From: Parasponia andersonii
Lineage: Eukaryota; Streptophyta; Magnoliopsida; Rosales; Cannabaceae
NCBI GenBank assembly: GCA_002914805.1
Contig: JXTB01000305.1
Coordinates: 62,001-126,000 of the forward strand
Length of the DNA: 64,000 nt
Reading direction: 5' to 3'
The notes beneath the pieces were generated by a model, which had not been told where the DNA came from, made no database searches, and saw only the letters and a list, made by a program, of their open reading frames with translations. Shown piece by piece: positions 48,143 to 60,119 of the stretch; position 1 is the stretch's first letter, and every line of letters starts with the position of its first letter. Position numbers and translations under genes: made by a program.

Positions 48143-48800
48143 TTGAAGCAGCTGCATACCAATATACCACTCCTGGAAGCTTTAGAACAGATGCCAAAGT
48201 ATGTCAAATTCATGAAGGACATCCTCTCCAAGAAAAGAAGATTGGGAGATTTTGAAACAGTGGCACTGACCAAAGAGTGCAGCTCCATCTTGCACAGTAA
48301 AATCCCTCCTAAACTTCAAGACTTTGGAAGCTTTACAATATCATGTTCTATTGGTGACACCTATTGTGGAAAAGCCTTGTGTGATCTAGGAGCAAGCATA
48401 AACTTGATGCCCATGTCAGTTTTCAGAAAGTTGGGAATTGAAGAAGCAAGACCAATTACAGTTACTCTTCAGCTTGCAGGTAGATTTTTTGCTCACCCTG
48501 AAAGAAAAGTTAAAGATGTTTTAGTTCGGGTGGACAAGTTCATATTCCCTGTAGATTTTATTATGTTGGATTATGAGGCTGACAAGGAGGTGCCTATAAT
48601 CTTAGGCAGGCCATTTCTTGCTACTGGAATGACATTGATTGATGTGCAAAAAGGAGAACTCACTATGCGAGTTGATGATGAGTAGGTCACTTTCAATGTG
48701 TTCAAGACTATGCTATTTTTGGATGAAATAGAGGAGTGTTCAGCGATCAATGTGTTAGATTAACTTGTGATGAAGCAATTCCAGGAAACTTATGATAACA
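48143..48800 (+). pseudogene. Athila-like protease region (fossil)
   Basis: Retropepsin-type segment with CDLGASINLMPMSVF where plant Athila proteases have their catalytic DLGASIN, followed by VPIILGRPFLATG. It lies between gag and reverse transcriptase as expected. Confidence 0.8.
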
Positions 48801-49221
48801 ACCTGATTTCAGTATCCACCAAGGCCGATTTTGATGAAGAAATTGAAGAAGAGGGCTATGTACCATGGGTGGACACAAAGCATTCACTTGCTAGACCGGG
48901 AAAGCAATTTGAATCTCTTAAATTATTGGAGGGGGATTTCAAGCCTTCTAAACCATTAGTTGAAGAATCCCCAGTTGTGGAGTTGAAACCATTGCCCCCT
49001 CACTTGAAGTATGCATATTTGGGTGACTCAAACACGTTACCGGTAATTATTTCTTCAGTTTTGAGTTTGGGGCAAGAGTAGCAATTACTTGCAGCACTTC
49101 AAAGGTTTAAGATGGCCATAGGGTGGACCATTGTCGATATCAAGGGAATCAGCCCTTTGTATGCATAAGATTCTACTGGAAGATTGTTTCAGCAATTCTG
49201 TGCAACAACAGTGAAGACTGA

Positions 49222-50154
49222 TGATGCAAATCCATGCATGATTGCAAAGGAGCCAATTCAAGTTCCCATTAGTCCAGTTACAAGAGCACGTGCAAAAAAA
49301 TTCCAAAATGTGTTAAGTGGACTGATTCAAGGGATTTAAGTTCAGGCATGCACGTGGAGGCCCATTGATGGAGATGAACAAATTTCTAAGGCCTTAATAA
49401 GCTTGATTCAAGTTTAAGAAAGTCCACAGGCACATATGAAAGGGAAATCTGATATATAAAGACTTGAATGACAAGTCATAGCTTATTTTCCTATTTTAGT
49501 TATCAATTTCCCAAAACAATTTATTTGCTTGTTTCCTTTTCTTTAGTGGTATATAATAGGCTAAAAATTAAGGGAATAAAATCAGATTACCTACCATGTA
49601 ATTAGGGACGAATTTAGGTTAGCTATTAGGGTTATTTTCCTACTTTCCTTTTCTGATTTTGGGTAAGTTGCCTTAGGTGTNNNNNNNNNNNNNNNNNNNN
49701 NNNNNNNNNNNNNNNNNNNNNNNNNNNNNNNNNNNNNNNNNNNNNCCTAATAGCTAACCTAAATTCGTCCCTAATTACATGGTAGGCAATCTGATTTTAA
49801 TCTCTTAATTTTCAGCCTATTACACACCACTAAAGAAAAGAAAACAAGCAAATAAATCGTTTTGGGAAACTGATAACTAAAATAGGAAAGTAAGCTTTGA
49901 CTTGGCGTTCAAGTCTTTACATATCAGATTTCCCTTTCATATGTGCCTATGGACTTTCTTGAACTTAAATCAAGCTTATTAAGGCCTTAGAAATTTGTTC
50001 ATCTCCATCAATGGGCCTCCACGTGCATGCCTGAACCCAAATCCCTTGAATCAGTTCACTTAACGCATTTTGGAATTTTTTTGCATGTGCTCTTGTAACT
50101 GGACCAATAGGAACTTGAATTGGCTCTTTTGTAACCGTGCCTAGATTTGCATCA
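49222..50154. mobile_element. Palindromic LTR-derived insertion with ACTGA target duplication
   Basis: Inserted between the protease and reverse transcriptase regions of the Athila-like element and flanked by ACTGA (49217-49221 and 50155-50159). Left arm 49222-49680 and right arm 49746-50154 are inverted repeats of each other, about 92-93% alike near the ends, around a 65-N gap. Each outer end begins TGATGCAAATC, which corresponds to the start (U3 end) of the LTR of the chromovirus-like element at 20075-20892, including its pol-tail segment (VPI-PVTRA-AKKF). So both ends are the same LTR end facing outward. The centre is unresolved in the assembly. Broken, with no full LTR. Confidence 0.8.
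49681..49745. other. Assembly gap (N) at the palindrome centre
   Basis: 65 unknown bases exactly at the loop of the inverted repeat. The true size is unknown, and a longer interior could be hidden. Confidence 1.
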
Positions 50155-50159
50155 ACTGA

Positions 50160-52810
50160 ACCCAATTATGAAGGAAGTTGTGAAGAAATAGGTGATCAAG
50201 TGGCTGGATGCAGGGATAATTTACCCAATTTCAGACAGTTCTTGGGTCAGCCCAGTTCAGTGTGTGCCTAAAAAGGGAGGTGTGACAGTTATGGCTAATG
50301 ACAATAATGAATTAATTCCCACAAAAACAGTAGCTGGCTGGAAAGTGTGCATGGACTATAGGAAGCTCAATAAGGCTATAAGAAAAGATCATTTCCTACT
50401 ACCGTTCATTAACCAAATGCTCGACAGACTTACTAGTAAGGAGTATTACTATTTCTTGAATGGATACTCAGGTTACAACCAAAATGTTATAGCACCAGAG
50501 AATCAGGAGAAGATAACTTTCACCTGCCCCTGTGGAACTTTTGCCTTCAGAAAAATGCCATTCGGTCTCTATAATGCTCTAGCAACTTTCCAGCGATGTA
50601 TGATGTCTATTTTCAGCGATATGGTTGAAAAGACCCTTGAAGTTTTCATGGATGACATTTTTGTATTTGGGAATCCTATGAAGATTACTTGCTGAATTTA
50701 GAAAAGTTGTTGGAATGATGCGAAGAAACTAACCTGGTCCTAAATTGGGAAAAATGCCACTTTATGGTGCAAGAAGGTATTGTATTGGATCATAGAGTTT
50801 CCAAGTACTGCATTAAAGTGGACAAGGCAAAAATTGAAGTTATTGAGAAGTTGCCACCACTAACATCAGTCAAGGGCATTAGGAGTTTCTTGGGACACGT
50901 AGGTTTTACAGAAGATTCATAAAGGATTTTTCAAAAATTTCCAAGCCACTATGTACTTTGTTGGAGCAAAATAGATCTTTTGAATTCAATGAAGAGTGTA
51001 TGCAAGCATTCTTGGAGCTGAAGCGAAGACTTGTTTCTACCCTAATTATAGTAGCTCCGAATTTGTCTTTACCATTTGAGCTGATGTGTGATATAAGTGA
51101 TCATGCAGTTGGAGCTATATTGGGACAAAGAAAAGAGAAGGTATTCCATTCTATTTACTATAGTAGTAGGACTTTATCTGATGCTCAATTGAACTACACC
51201 ACTACCGAGAAGGAGCTCCTAGCTGTTGTTTTCACCTTTGATAAATTCAGATCCTATCTTGTGAGAACAAAGGTCACTGTTTATACAGATCACTCAGTAA
51301 TCAAGTATCTCATTGCAAAGAAGGATGCCAAACCGAGATTGATCAGATGGATACTATTATTGCAAGAGTTTGATTTGGAGATAAAGATAGGAAGTGTTCT
51401 GAGAATCAAGTTGCAAATCACTTATCAAGAATAGAAGCAGGAGATGCAAAGGAGATTAAAAAGCCTATTCGAGAGACATTCCCAGATAAACAGCTTTTAG
51501 TTATACAATAGGTGACTACTTCATGGTATGCAGGCTTTGCTAATTATTTAGTTAGTAGATTACTTCCACCTGAGATGAACAACCAGTAGTGAAAGAAATT
51601 TTTCCATGATATAAAAGCTTACTATTGGGATGAACCTTACCTTTACAAGCAATGTGCAGATCAGATTTTGCGTAGGTGTGTTCCTAATGAAGAGATTCAT
51701 AGCATCCTACACCATTGCCATTCATCTCTATATAGAGGACATTTTGGAGGTTTTACAACAGCTGCTAAGGTCTTGCAATTAGGTTATTATTGGCCAACCA
51801 TCTTCAAGAATGCTCATGAATTTTGTCAAGACTTGTGATAGGTGCCAAAGAACTGGGAACATCTCGCAAAGACATGAAGTGCCCTTAAACAATATTTTGG
51901 AAGTTGAGTTATTTGATGTTTGGGGTATAGATTTCATGGGACTATTTTTTCCATCTTTTGGGAATCTTTATATCTTGGTAGCTGTAGACTATGTGTCTAA
52001 ATGGGTGGAAGCTTCGGCATTCCCCATAAATGATTCCAAGGTAGTGGTGAAGTTCTTGCATAAGAATATTTTTACATATTATGGCACTCCAAGAGCCATC
52101 ATTAGTGATGAAGGAACACACTTTGGTAGCAAGCAGTTTGAGAATCTTTTGGCCAAATATGGGGTGAGGCACAAGATAGCTACAACATACCATCAGCAGA
52201 TAAGTAGCCAAGCAGAAATTTCAAATAGAGAGATCAAAAGAATTTTGGAGAAGGTTGTAAATCCCACTAAGAAAGATTGATCAGCAAGGCATGATGATGC
52301 TCTTTGGGCCTACAGAACAGCTTTTAAAACACCCTTGGGGATGTCACCATATAGGTTGATCTTTGAAAAAGCATGCCACTTGTCGATGAAGTTAGAGTAC
52401 CGAGCCTATTGGGCGATGAAGAAGCTAAACATGGACCTTCAAGCTACTGGAGAAACACGGTTACTGTAGCTAAATGAGCTAGAAGAATTTCAGATGTGTG
52501 CTAATGAGAATGCCAAGTTATACAAGTATAAAACAAAAAAATGGCATGACAGAAAGATCCAACAAACGAACTTTGAACCTGAACAGCAAGTATTGTTGTT
52601 TAACTCCATATTGAAGCTGTTTCCTGGTAAATTGAAGTCCAGATGGTCAGGTCCATTCAAAGTTGCTAAAGTCTACCCATATGGTGTTGTTGATTTGCTG
52701 GAGAAAAACTCAAGTCACCAATTCAAGGTCAATGGCCAGATGTTGAAGCATTATTTGAGAGCTGAGTTTGATAGAGGGAAGACCTCAATCACTCTGCAAG
52801 AGCCATGAAT
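50160..52810 (+). pseudogene. Athila-like pol region (fossil)
   Basis: Reverse transcriptase (SSWVSPVQCVPKKGG, WKVCMDYRKLNKAIRKDHF, VFMDDIFVFG), RNase H ([19 protein letters not shown]), integrase zinc-finger and core ([35 protein letters not shown]) and a C-terminal tail (KSRWSGPFKVAKVYPYGVVD). The order and motifs are those of plant Athila elements. Broken. Confidence 0.88.
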
Positions 52811-53339
52811 AAGCAAGCAGTCGGGCTGACGACTCTAAACCAAGGGCTAAGTGGGAGGTAACCCATTGCATATTCTTCATCTCCATTTCTTTTAATTCTT
52901 TTCTTCTTTTACTTTCTATTATAATTTTTTTTTTATGTTCTTCTTTTACTTTAAAAAAAAAAAGAGAAGAAGAGAAGAACAACGAGGCGTATAACTTAAC
53001 TTTTAAATTGTGGTTAATTCTTGTGTAGGGAAACATGTTTATCAATAGAGACAAGTGGGAAAGAGGGAGCTCAAGAAGAATTTCTAGTATTACAATCCAG
53101 AGAGGCAGATTCCTAGGAAGTGACAGATTGCTATAGCAACAAATGCATTGTTGAAGAGTTGTAGCAGCAACAGGTCCAGTTCAAAATTAAAAAAAGGGTA
53201 ATTTTTTAAAAAAAACTCTAGAACCACAAAATCCACCACGACAGAAACCTAACTTCGGCCTTTATCAACCCATCTCCTCCTATTTGACGGCGCTGTAAGC
53301 ATTTCCGATTGACATCTTCTTCTCGGCTGTTTGGAAGGA

Positions 53340-54479
53340 AATGGGATCAAGAGTGCTCACAAGGCTTCGAAAGTAGCAAAATTTGATTCGGAGGAGGCCG
53401 AAACCAGGTTTGAAGAGCATATCCAAAATCGGCCCTTGAGTACCGAGAAGGGGTTCATATGGAACAATAATGAGCCACTAGGGTAGCCATCGTTCATTGC
53501 CGATATCATTATACAACATAATTGGTAGCTCTTTTGTGTCCATCCTGAAGACCCGATTGTGCCATTGGTCCGCGAATTCTATGCTAACTTGACTGATCCT
53601 GAGGAAGGCACAGTGTATGTCAGAGGTGTTCAAGTTTCATGGAGCGAGGAAGCTATCAATACTCTCTTTGGCTTGGGAGATCCGGTGAATGAACATTCTA
53701 CATTTATTGAAGATGTCACAGAACTAGAATTGCTCATGGTGCTGGAGACGATTGCTATAGTAGAGGCAGAATGGAACGTGTCATCCCATGGTGCTTACAC
53801 ATGCCTTCGGAGCTCACTGAACCCGCCTGCAAAAGTCTGGTACCATTTTTTGAAATCCCATTTGTTGCCCACCACACATGGCAAAATAGTTTCCAACGAT
53901 TGTATGCTGCTCTTATACTCTATACTGACTGGTAAATCTATTAACGTGGGTCGGATGATTCATAGGGAAATTTGGGCATGTGCTGTGAGGAAATCAGGGG
54001 CTCTATTTTTTTTGTCTTTAGTTCCCAGGCTGTGTCGTAATGCACATGCTCCCTACTTGGTCAATGAAGAAAAACTGCACAATATGTGCGAAATTGATGC
54101 CATTGTCGTGGCCCGAATTATCTAAGAAGGACTAGCTGATTCTACCCATCGACCCTCATTAAGCAGTTCTGTTGTAGTATCCGGTAGTAGCACAAATGTT
54201 GATATCCTTCAGTAGTTGAGATCCCTGGAGCAGCGAGTGAGTCAACAAGAGGTCCAGCAGTACTAGCTGATGTCAATGCTGCAGCAATCTCATAAGCAGC
54301 AACAACAATACTGGGCTTATGCAAGGGAACAGAACAATGCCTTAAAGAAGTCTCTGCAGAAGAATTTCACAAAATCTATTCCAATTTTCCCTGCATTTCT
54401 AGAAGCAATACTCCCGGACTTGGACGATGAGGATATGATAGAATTTGATGGAGATGAGTCCAATGGAGCTGCGGAGTAA
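53340..54479 (+). pseudogene. Extra region after pol in the Athila-like element (fossil)
   Basis: A sense-strand region between integrase and the 3' LTR. It includes FYANLTDPEEGTVYVRGVQV and WSEEAINTLFGL, matching what databases call a 'putative plant transposon protein' domain (recalled), then a Gln-rich and an acidic end. Many Athila-type elements carry an additional gene here. This one shows no clear membrane-protein character. Its role is unknown. Broken. Confidence 0.7.
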
Positions 54480-55729
54480 TTGTGATAGGGAGTTTTCACC
54501 TCTTTACCTTTTCTTTTTATTTCCTTATGTGTTTATTTTATTTTGTGTCATAGTGGGGACATTATTTGTTTTAAGTTTGGGAGTATTAGTTTATTTGTTT
54601 GATTGTCTATCTTTTTATCTGATTTTATTTCTTTTGTGTGTTTAGTGGGTCGGTCCAGTTGTTTTGTGTGGTTGTCTGTTAATTTCTGTTTGTGTTGTGT
54701 TGTGTTGCTCTAGTGTGCTGCAGCATTGTGATCTTATGAAACTCTCACTGTTTTAAAATTTTTAGCTTATGAGATGAATTACTGTAAATTGAATATTGGA
54801 AATATTTATTTTAGCTTATTTTTATATATGAAATTTCCAATTTTGCTTTGCACTAGAGCTATGGATTAGAGGCCTTTAGGAAAGCTTAAGAAATCTTGAA
54901 TAATTGTGAGGGCTTAAGGACTAGAACTGATTTTGTGAATCTTTTGAAGTGAAATGTAGGAGACTAAACATGGAGGACTTAGTGTAGGCATGATACATTG
55001 AAAGTAGAATGAGCTTAAGTTTGGGGGAGTTTAACTTAAAAAAAAAAAAATGTCATGAATAATGAATACTCCATTATTCTGAATTGCCTAGTAACCAGGG
55101 GTAACATGAGCTCCATGTGTACCTTTGCGTCAAACAATAGTTTGGAATATAAGTATGCCTCAACAATAACGAAAGTGACTTTGCTGAGTAACCGGCACTG
55201 TGACATCACTAATGTTGGCATTCACATAAAAAGGCACTGTGACATCTGAATGTTAAAAAAAAATAAATATATATATATATTTAAAAGAGAAACAAAATAA
55301 ACAAGTAATAATAAAGACAATCCCCAAATTAAGCTCAGCAGTACAAGTTTGTTAAAACCTTATAAGTCTTAAGTGTTTGGTTAACTTGCATTAGTGGAGA
55401 AAGATTTACAAGATAAGCTTTTGGAACCAGAAAATTAGGCTTAATGATCATGTTTTGATATGACTTGAGTAATTCAGAGAATTCTAACCATAGTTTCCAC
55501 ACACACACTTAACGGAAAATCACATGTGAAAGTAAGTTTGTAATGAATTAAACTAGTATTTGAGGAAGGGTGATTCTGATCAAAGGATGAAGATTGAGAA
55601 GTAGAACAGAGAACTAAAGAATGATTTTCTTACTGTCAGTAAACCAGAACTCTTTTGTGTCATTTGCATCCGTGTCATTTTTCTTTGTTTTGTCACTCGG
55701 GAACGAGCAATAATTCAAGTTTGGGGGTG
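54480..55729 (+). other. 3' untranslated region of the Athila-like element
   Basis: Non-coding and rich in TTGTTTTGTGT and GTGACATC short repeats (two GGCACTGTGACATC copies near 55193 and 55231). It ends in the polypurine tract TTTGGGGGTG directly before the 3' LTR. Confidence 0.6.
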
Positions 55730-57184
55730 TGATAACTCTATAAAAATAGAGTTATTTGGTATATTTTTGAGTCTTAGGATAGTTGTTTTAAAGGAACAAA
55801 TTGTCTAGTTTAGGTGCTTTTTTTTATTTTATTTTGTTCTGTGGTGTTTCTGATATTTAAGATCTAATTTAGTCAATATCTATTTTATTTTTGTTAATTT
55901 TTTGTAGAAATGCTGAAATCGGGACTTGAGTTCTGATGAATTTAAATGGCAGCATCTTTGAAGAAAGATTGAACTTAAGTCAAGGTTAGAAGTAACTTTG
56001 CTGCAGCAACGCGCTGGAGCAAGATTGAACAGCAGAATTCTTTTTCCAGTTGGTATTTTTTACGTACAGCTGGTGTTGATAGCTAATATTAAATACCAGC
56101 TAAAAGAAAATGAAGCAACACTAGTCCTCACTCTTTTATTTAGCTGACACGTGTGTTAGAGTACCTTATCTATCTAATATAAAAGGAGAAATTTACTGTA
56201 AGAAGAAAATTGGTGGCGGCAGCTCAAGAGAAGGAAAATATACAGAAAAAGAACGAAAGAGAGAGAGAATAGTATAAGGAAGAAAGGACGAAGAAGGAGG
56301 AGTACTAGCAACAGTAGTGGGATCAAAATCACTATAATCCAGCTAACACTTTCTTTACTTCTTTTAATCTTCTCATATTGAATTCTTTATTTTCCTTTCT
56401 TGAATATTTTGAAATCGATGGAGTATTTTAAGCTGCTATTATTTAAATTTCAGACCATGAGCTAAGTTTCTTTAGTTGGGATATTGATGAATCTAAGGTT
56501 GTAATGAAGGATTAAATGTTGTTTTAAGTGTTTGTGGTAATTTCCTCTTATTCACTCAAGCGAGCTCCATGATTATTTCTTATTATTGTTTGGCCACCAA
56601 TATTTAGGATAAATAAATTGAGATTTATTCTGGAAAGATTGATTTTAGTTAGATCTAGCTTGAATGATGTATATTTCAAGTATCTCTTTAATAGATCTTT
56701 GAATAAGTAATGATATACAAATATATTGTTACCATGTATAACCCATTAAAAATCGATGCTATAAATGGTGTATTGAGAACTGGATCTGTATAGGAACATG
56801 TTAAATCTGGTTTGAAGAACTTAAAACATAATAAATTTGGAAGATTATTATATATAGATGGAATTTTCGGTTACTGGAGTGAATTTTGCCGTAAGCATTG
56901 CTGCAGCATTTGTACCCAGATTTGCAACCGAGAAGGATTCAATAATCCCAACTTAATATCTTTATTGATTTACAATCTTTTATTTAGATCGTATTATTTT
57001 ATGTTTGGAATTTACATTTTTATTTGCATCTGTTAGTTCCTCTGAATTCTTAATTTAGCTTGTTTGACATTTAGGTTTTTCAACTGATTTTGGTAATCAA
57101 TTCATGTGGAGACGATACTTAACTCATTACTATATTACTTATTTGGCATGTACACTTACGTAACAATTATAAAATAATCCAATA
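55730..57184 (+). repeat. 3' LTR of the Athila-like element
   Basis: Starts TGATAACTCTATAAAAATAG and ends ATAATCCAATA. About 1455 bases. Confidence 0.92.
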
Positions 57185-57189
57185 GTCAC

Positions 57190-58259
57190 GTATTAACAAA
57201 AATATAAGACCCATGTATAAATTTGTGGTGGGTCTCACGTGTATATAGTTAAAATTTGGTTAGCATTGGAAGTAAATAACAAGTCTATTTTCAATTAGCA
57301 AACTTTTTTCTCACTAGTATGGATTGGTCTCTGGCCACTAAAAAATTCTTATATTTTGCACTTTATCGTTCACTTGCTTATTGGTCTATTTAATCCCTAA
57401 GAACTTACAAATTTTGGTAGTTTTGTATTTCATAGAAATAATCAGTTTTTTTTTTTTTTTTTATAAATATGAGTGCCAATATGTACTTTTCAAAATTCCT
57501 TCCAAACCCACTATTTTTTTTTTTTTCAGTTTTAACAAAAATAAACAATGACGAACAAGTACATCTAACTAAGAGTTTTCTAATTAGTCAATTAATATAT
57601 ATATTTTTGGCGTTAAAAGAGAGGAAAATGCAAATTACAGGGATCCGAATATCCGTCTCCGCTAAGACAGTAATCCGGTTCGGTTTGCCACGTAGGAGGA
57701 TAGACACGGACTCTTTACAAGCGCGCTATAACGGCTAGCAGATTTAGAGTTTGAAATTGAAATTAAAATTGAAATGTTGAACTGCAAAATTCGCAAAAAG
57801 CGAAATCAGATTAATTAAACAAAAGGAAACGCCTCTCTCTATTGTCTACTCTCTCCTCTTTCACTTCATTTCATTTCCATTTCAATTTCAATGTCAATTT
57901 CATTTCGTATACCCAAATAAACAACCCTCAACCATTTTCCCCAATTTCACAATTTCCTCTTCTCTTCTCTTCTTTTCTCCTCTCCTTCTTCATCGTCTCA
58001 GAGCCTCGCAATTTCTAGGGTTTCAATTCAGTCTCACCCAAGAAATCGTTCTCTGCATTGGCTCCCTCATCGAAGAATCGTATCCTTTTCGAACTTCTTG
58101 GGCTTGGTGCTCTTTTCAGTTAATACAGGTAATTTTCAGATTCTTGAAATTTGAATTCTAGGGTTTTGATCAGATTACAGATTTGGGATTAATCTAGGGT
58201 TCGTCATCTCTTTCTTTCTCCTTTTTTTCAAAAAAAAAAAAAGTTATCGATAAGAATCA
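57190..58259 (+). promoter_or_regulatory. Promoter and leader region of the 58.3-kb locus
   Basis: 57640-57740 is locally GC-richer. 57820-58020 is a pyrimidine-rich (CTCTTCTCTTC) stretch typical of plant 5' leaders and contains CTAGGGTTTCA. A leader intron may start at AATACAG|GTAATTTT near 58128 and end at the AG just before AATCAATGG (inference). Confidence 0.45.
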
Positions 58260-59130
58260 ATGGATCTTCCTCAAGAAATCGACGATTACATCAAAGGATC
58301 GATTGAATACACCCTAGGCCTCCCTGTCTCCACTAATACGCATGAGTTGAAGCTTCGGGCCTCTGAAGAAGTGCAAAGCCGGCTTCGTGACCGGTATTTG
58401 CTCCTTCAGTCCAGAATGAAGGAGAAAGACCAAGCTATCGATCGCGCTAAGGTTCGTTCCTCACTAAATTTCCCTCTTTTATGTTTATTTATATGAATTT
58501 TAATTAATTAGAATTATATATCCCTTTGTAGTGGTTTCTGCATCTGATTTCTCCACTCAACCCTTAAATAAAAATTTTAATTAACTAGAATTAGATATCT
58601 CTTTGTTGTGGTTTCTGCATCTGATTTATCCACTCAACCCACTACGCCACTACCTCACTTGCTTCACGGTGAGGTGCCCTGAGAATATCTTGATGTTTCT
58701 GATTTTTCTGCGTTTGTTGTGCAAGTTTGCTTTATTTTGTTGTCACGAAGCCCCATTTTGTATTAGTGAGATGCATTGTTGAGGCATGAATGTCACCTTT
58801 TGTTTTCTAGAATGTATATCAATTTCTAGATTTATGTATGACTTTGTTTGTTCCTTTTCTGAGTTCTGTGTATTGCTTTTAGGCTGAATCGAATATGAAT
58901 GCTCTAGCTTTGAAGAAGTTTGTTGAGGAGAATCAGAAACTTGGCATCTGAGTGCGCCCATCTTTTGAGCCAGTGTAACAAATGGGAAAGAGAGTGCTCA
59001 TTATATGATCATGAAAGGGAAGCACTGATGGAATTTGCGAATGAGGCTGATGGCTCAAGAGTTGGAGGAGGAGGTGAAAGGGTTATCAGATGAACTGCAA
59101 TTCTACAAGCGTCAATATGAGGCATGCATG
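58260..59130 (+). pseudogene. 5' part of a conserved plant coiled-coil protein gene, frameshifted
   Basis: Exon 1 (58260-58451) encodes MDLPQEIDDYIKGSIEYTLG...EKDQAIDRAK, the conserved start of an uncharacterised plant coiled-coil family (Arabidopsis AT1G24560-like, from memory). Exon 2 starts at 58883 after a clean AG and continues NMNALALKKFVEENQKL. One extra G near 58943 (AAACTTGGCATCTG) shifts the frame and gives an early stop. The shifted frame goes on as SECAHLLSQCNKWERECSLY. Near 59047-59053 about ten residues expected between NEAD and ELEEE are missing and the frame changes again. The match ends at QFYKRQYEACM (59130), next to a possible donor GTATTG. The rest of the gene is not found; copia and LTR-like DNA follows. 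It is probably a pseudogene or gene fragment, unless the first shift is a sequencing error. Confidence 0.75.
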
Positions 59131-59302
59131 GTATTGTCTAGAATTTCTTTCTTTTGGCTTATCTCAACTGCTATGTTTGGCTGATTTTGATAAGAGTAAA
59201 AGAAAATGGTAATTGGGTTATAAACTGAAACTATATTATGATTTTCTGAACCTTAATTTCTACGATAATATTCTGGTATTGAATTTGCTTGGGGAAAGAC
59301 TT

Positions 59303-60080
59303 TGTTAATCACAACACGAGGTAAAAATAATGTAATTACTTTTATTATTGCAAAAAGTAATTACACCAAGTATTGCTTGGATTTACAACAGGCAAGACTT
59401 AGGCACACTCTTAACAAAGGATCCAAAAAATTCACACTTTTAAATTACTCACTAACATCTCACCACTTACTAACTTCACTTCACTCGCTTTAGTACACTA
59501 AGTACTTCATTCACACTAGTATATATAAATGACTCACTTGGCTCACACTCACACACCTCACATAACTCGCACATTCACCTAAGGGACCAAGGTCCCATAT
59601 TTATAGCAGGACAAAATTGGTTGTATTAACCGGCTTGCATAAACTAGAAACTTCTAGTTATCTAGGCTTTCTTGCCGACTTAGGAAGGCTAAAGAAGCTT
59701 TCTTGAAGCTTCTATGATTTTCCTAATATACACAAACACACACACACATATATATATAGCTCTAGAAAAATCTAGAAAGGACTATAGAGGCAGTGGTGTT
59801 CTTTGAACACTCCCCTTAACACCGACTCTTCCACATTCTTCCTTTCATTCAATTTGAGCTGCTCTCTGAGTTTTTGAAATCTTGTAGCATTGAGCTCTTT
59901 AGTAAACAAGTCTGCTGCTTGATCTTTGGTCTCGACTTGGCATATTTCTAGTTCTTCTTGCAACACTTTCTCTTTGAGAAAATGGTAATGAACTTCCACA
60001 TACTTAATTCATACATGGAATATTAAATTCTCTACTAGACAAATAGCAGACTGATTGTCACAATAGAGTGGCATCGCACA
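59303..60080 (-). mobile_element. copia 3' end fragment with LTR (fossil)
   Basis: LTR 59303-59809 (minus strand TGTTCAAAG...GATTAACA), preceded on that strand by the polypurine tract GTTAAGGGGAG. Beyond it a copia RNase H tail is readable (VHYHFLKEKVL, KDQAADLFTKELNATRF) up to about 60080. No other end is found, so it is a truncated and broken fragment lying just downstream of the last recognised exon of the coiled-coil locus. Confidence 0.8.
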
Positions 60081-60119
60081 TTTTGTAGATTAGTGTAAAA
60101 CTTTCATCAGCTATACTTT

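Larger units (their letters stand above)
45608..57184 (+). mobile_element. Athila-like Ty3/gypsy element, full length but broken
   Basis: 11.6 kb, flanked by the 5-bp duplication GTCAC (45603-45607 and 57185-57189). LTRs are 45608-47063 and 55730-57184. A primer-binding-site-like TTGGTGCTGTTGCC follows the left LTR and TTTGGGGGTG precedes the right. Order: gag, protease, reverse transcriptase/RNase H, integrase, then an extra sense-strand region before the 3' LTR, as in Athila-type elements. The first 410 LTR bases differ at roughly 8%, mostly transitions, suggesting a few million years (inference). It has roughly ten breaks and carries another insertion at 49222-50154. Confidence 0.93.

Noticed and set aside
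49216-50154. Simple assembly duplication as the cause of the inverted repeat
   Set aside because: The arms differ at about 7-8% near the ends and the insertion has a matching 5-bp duplication on both sides. Still, the N gap means the centre is unverified.
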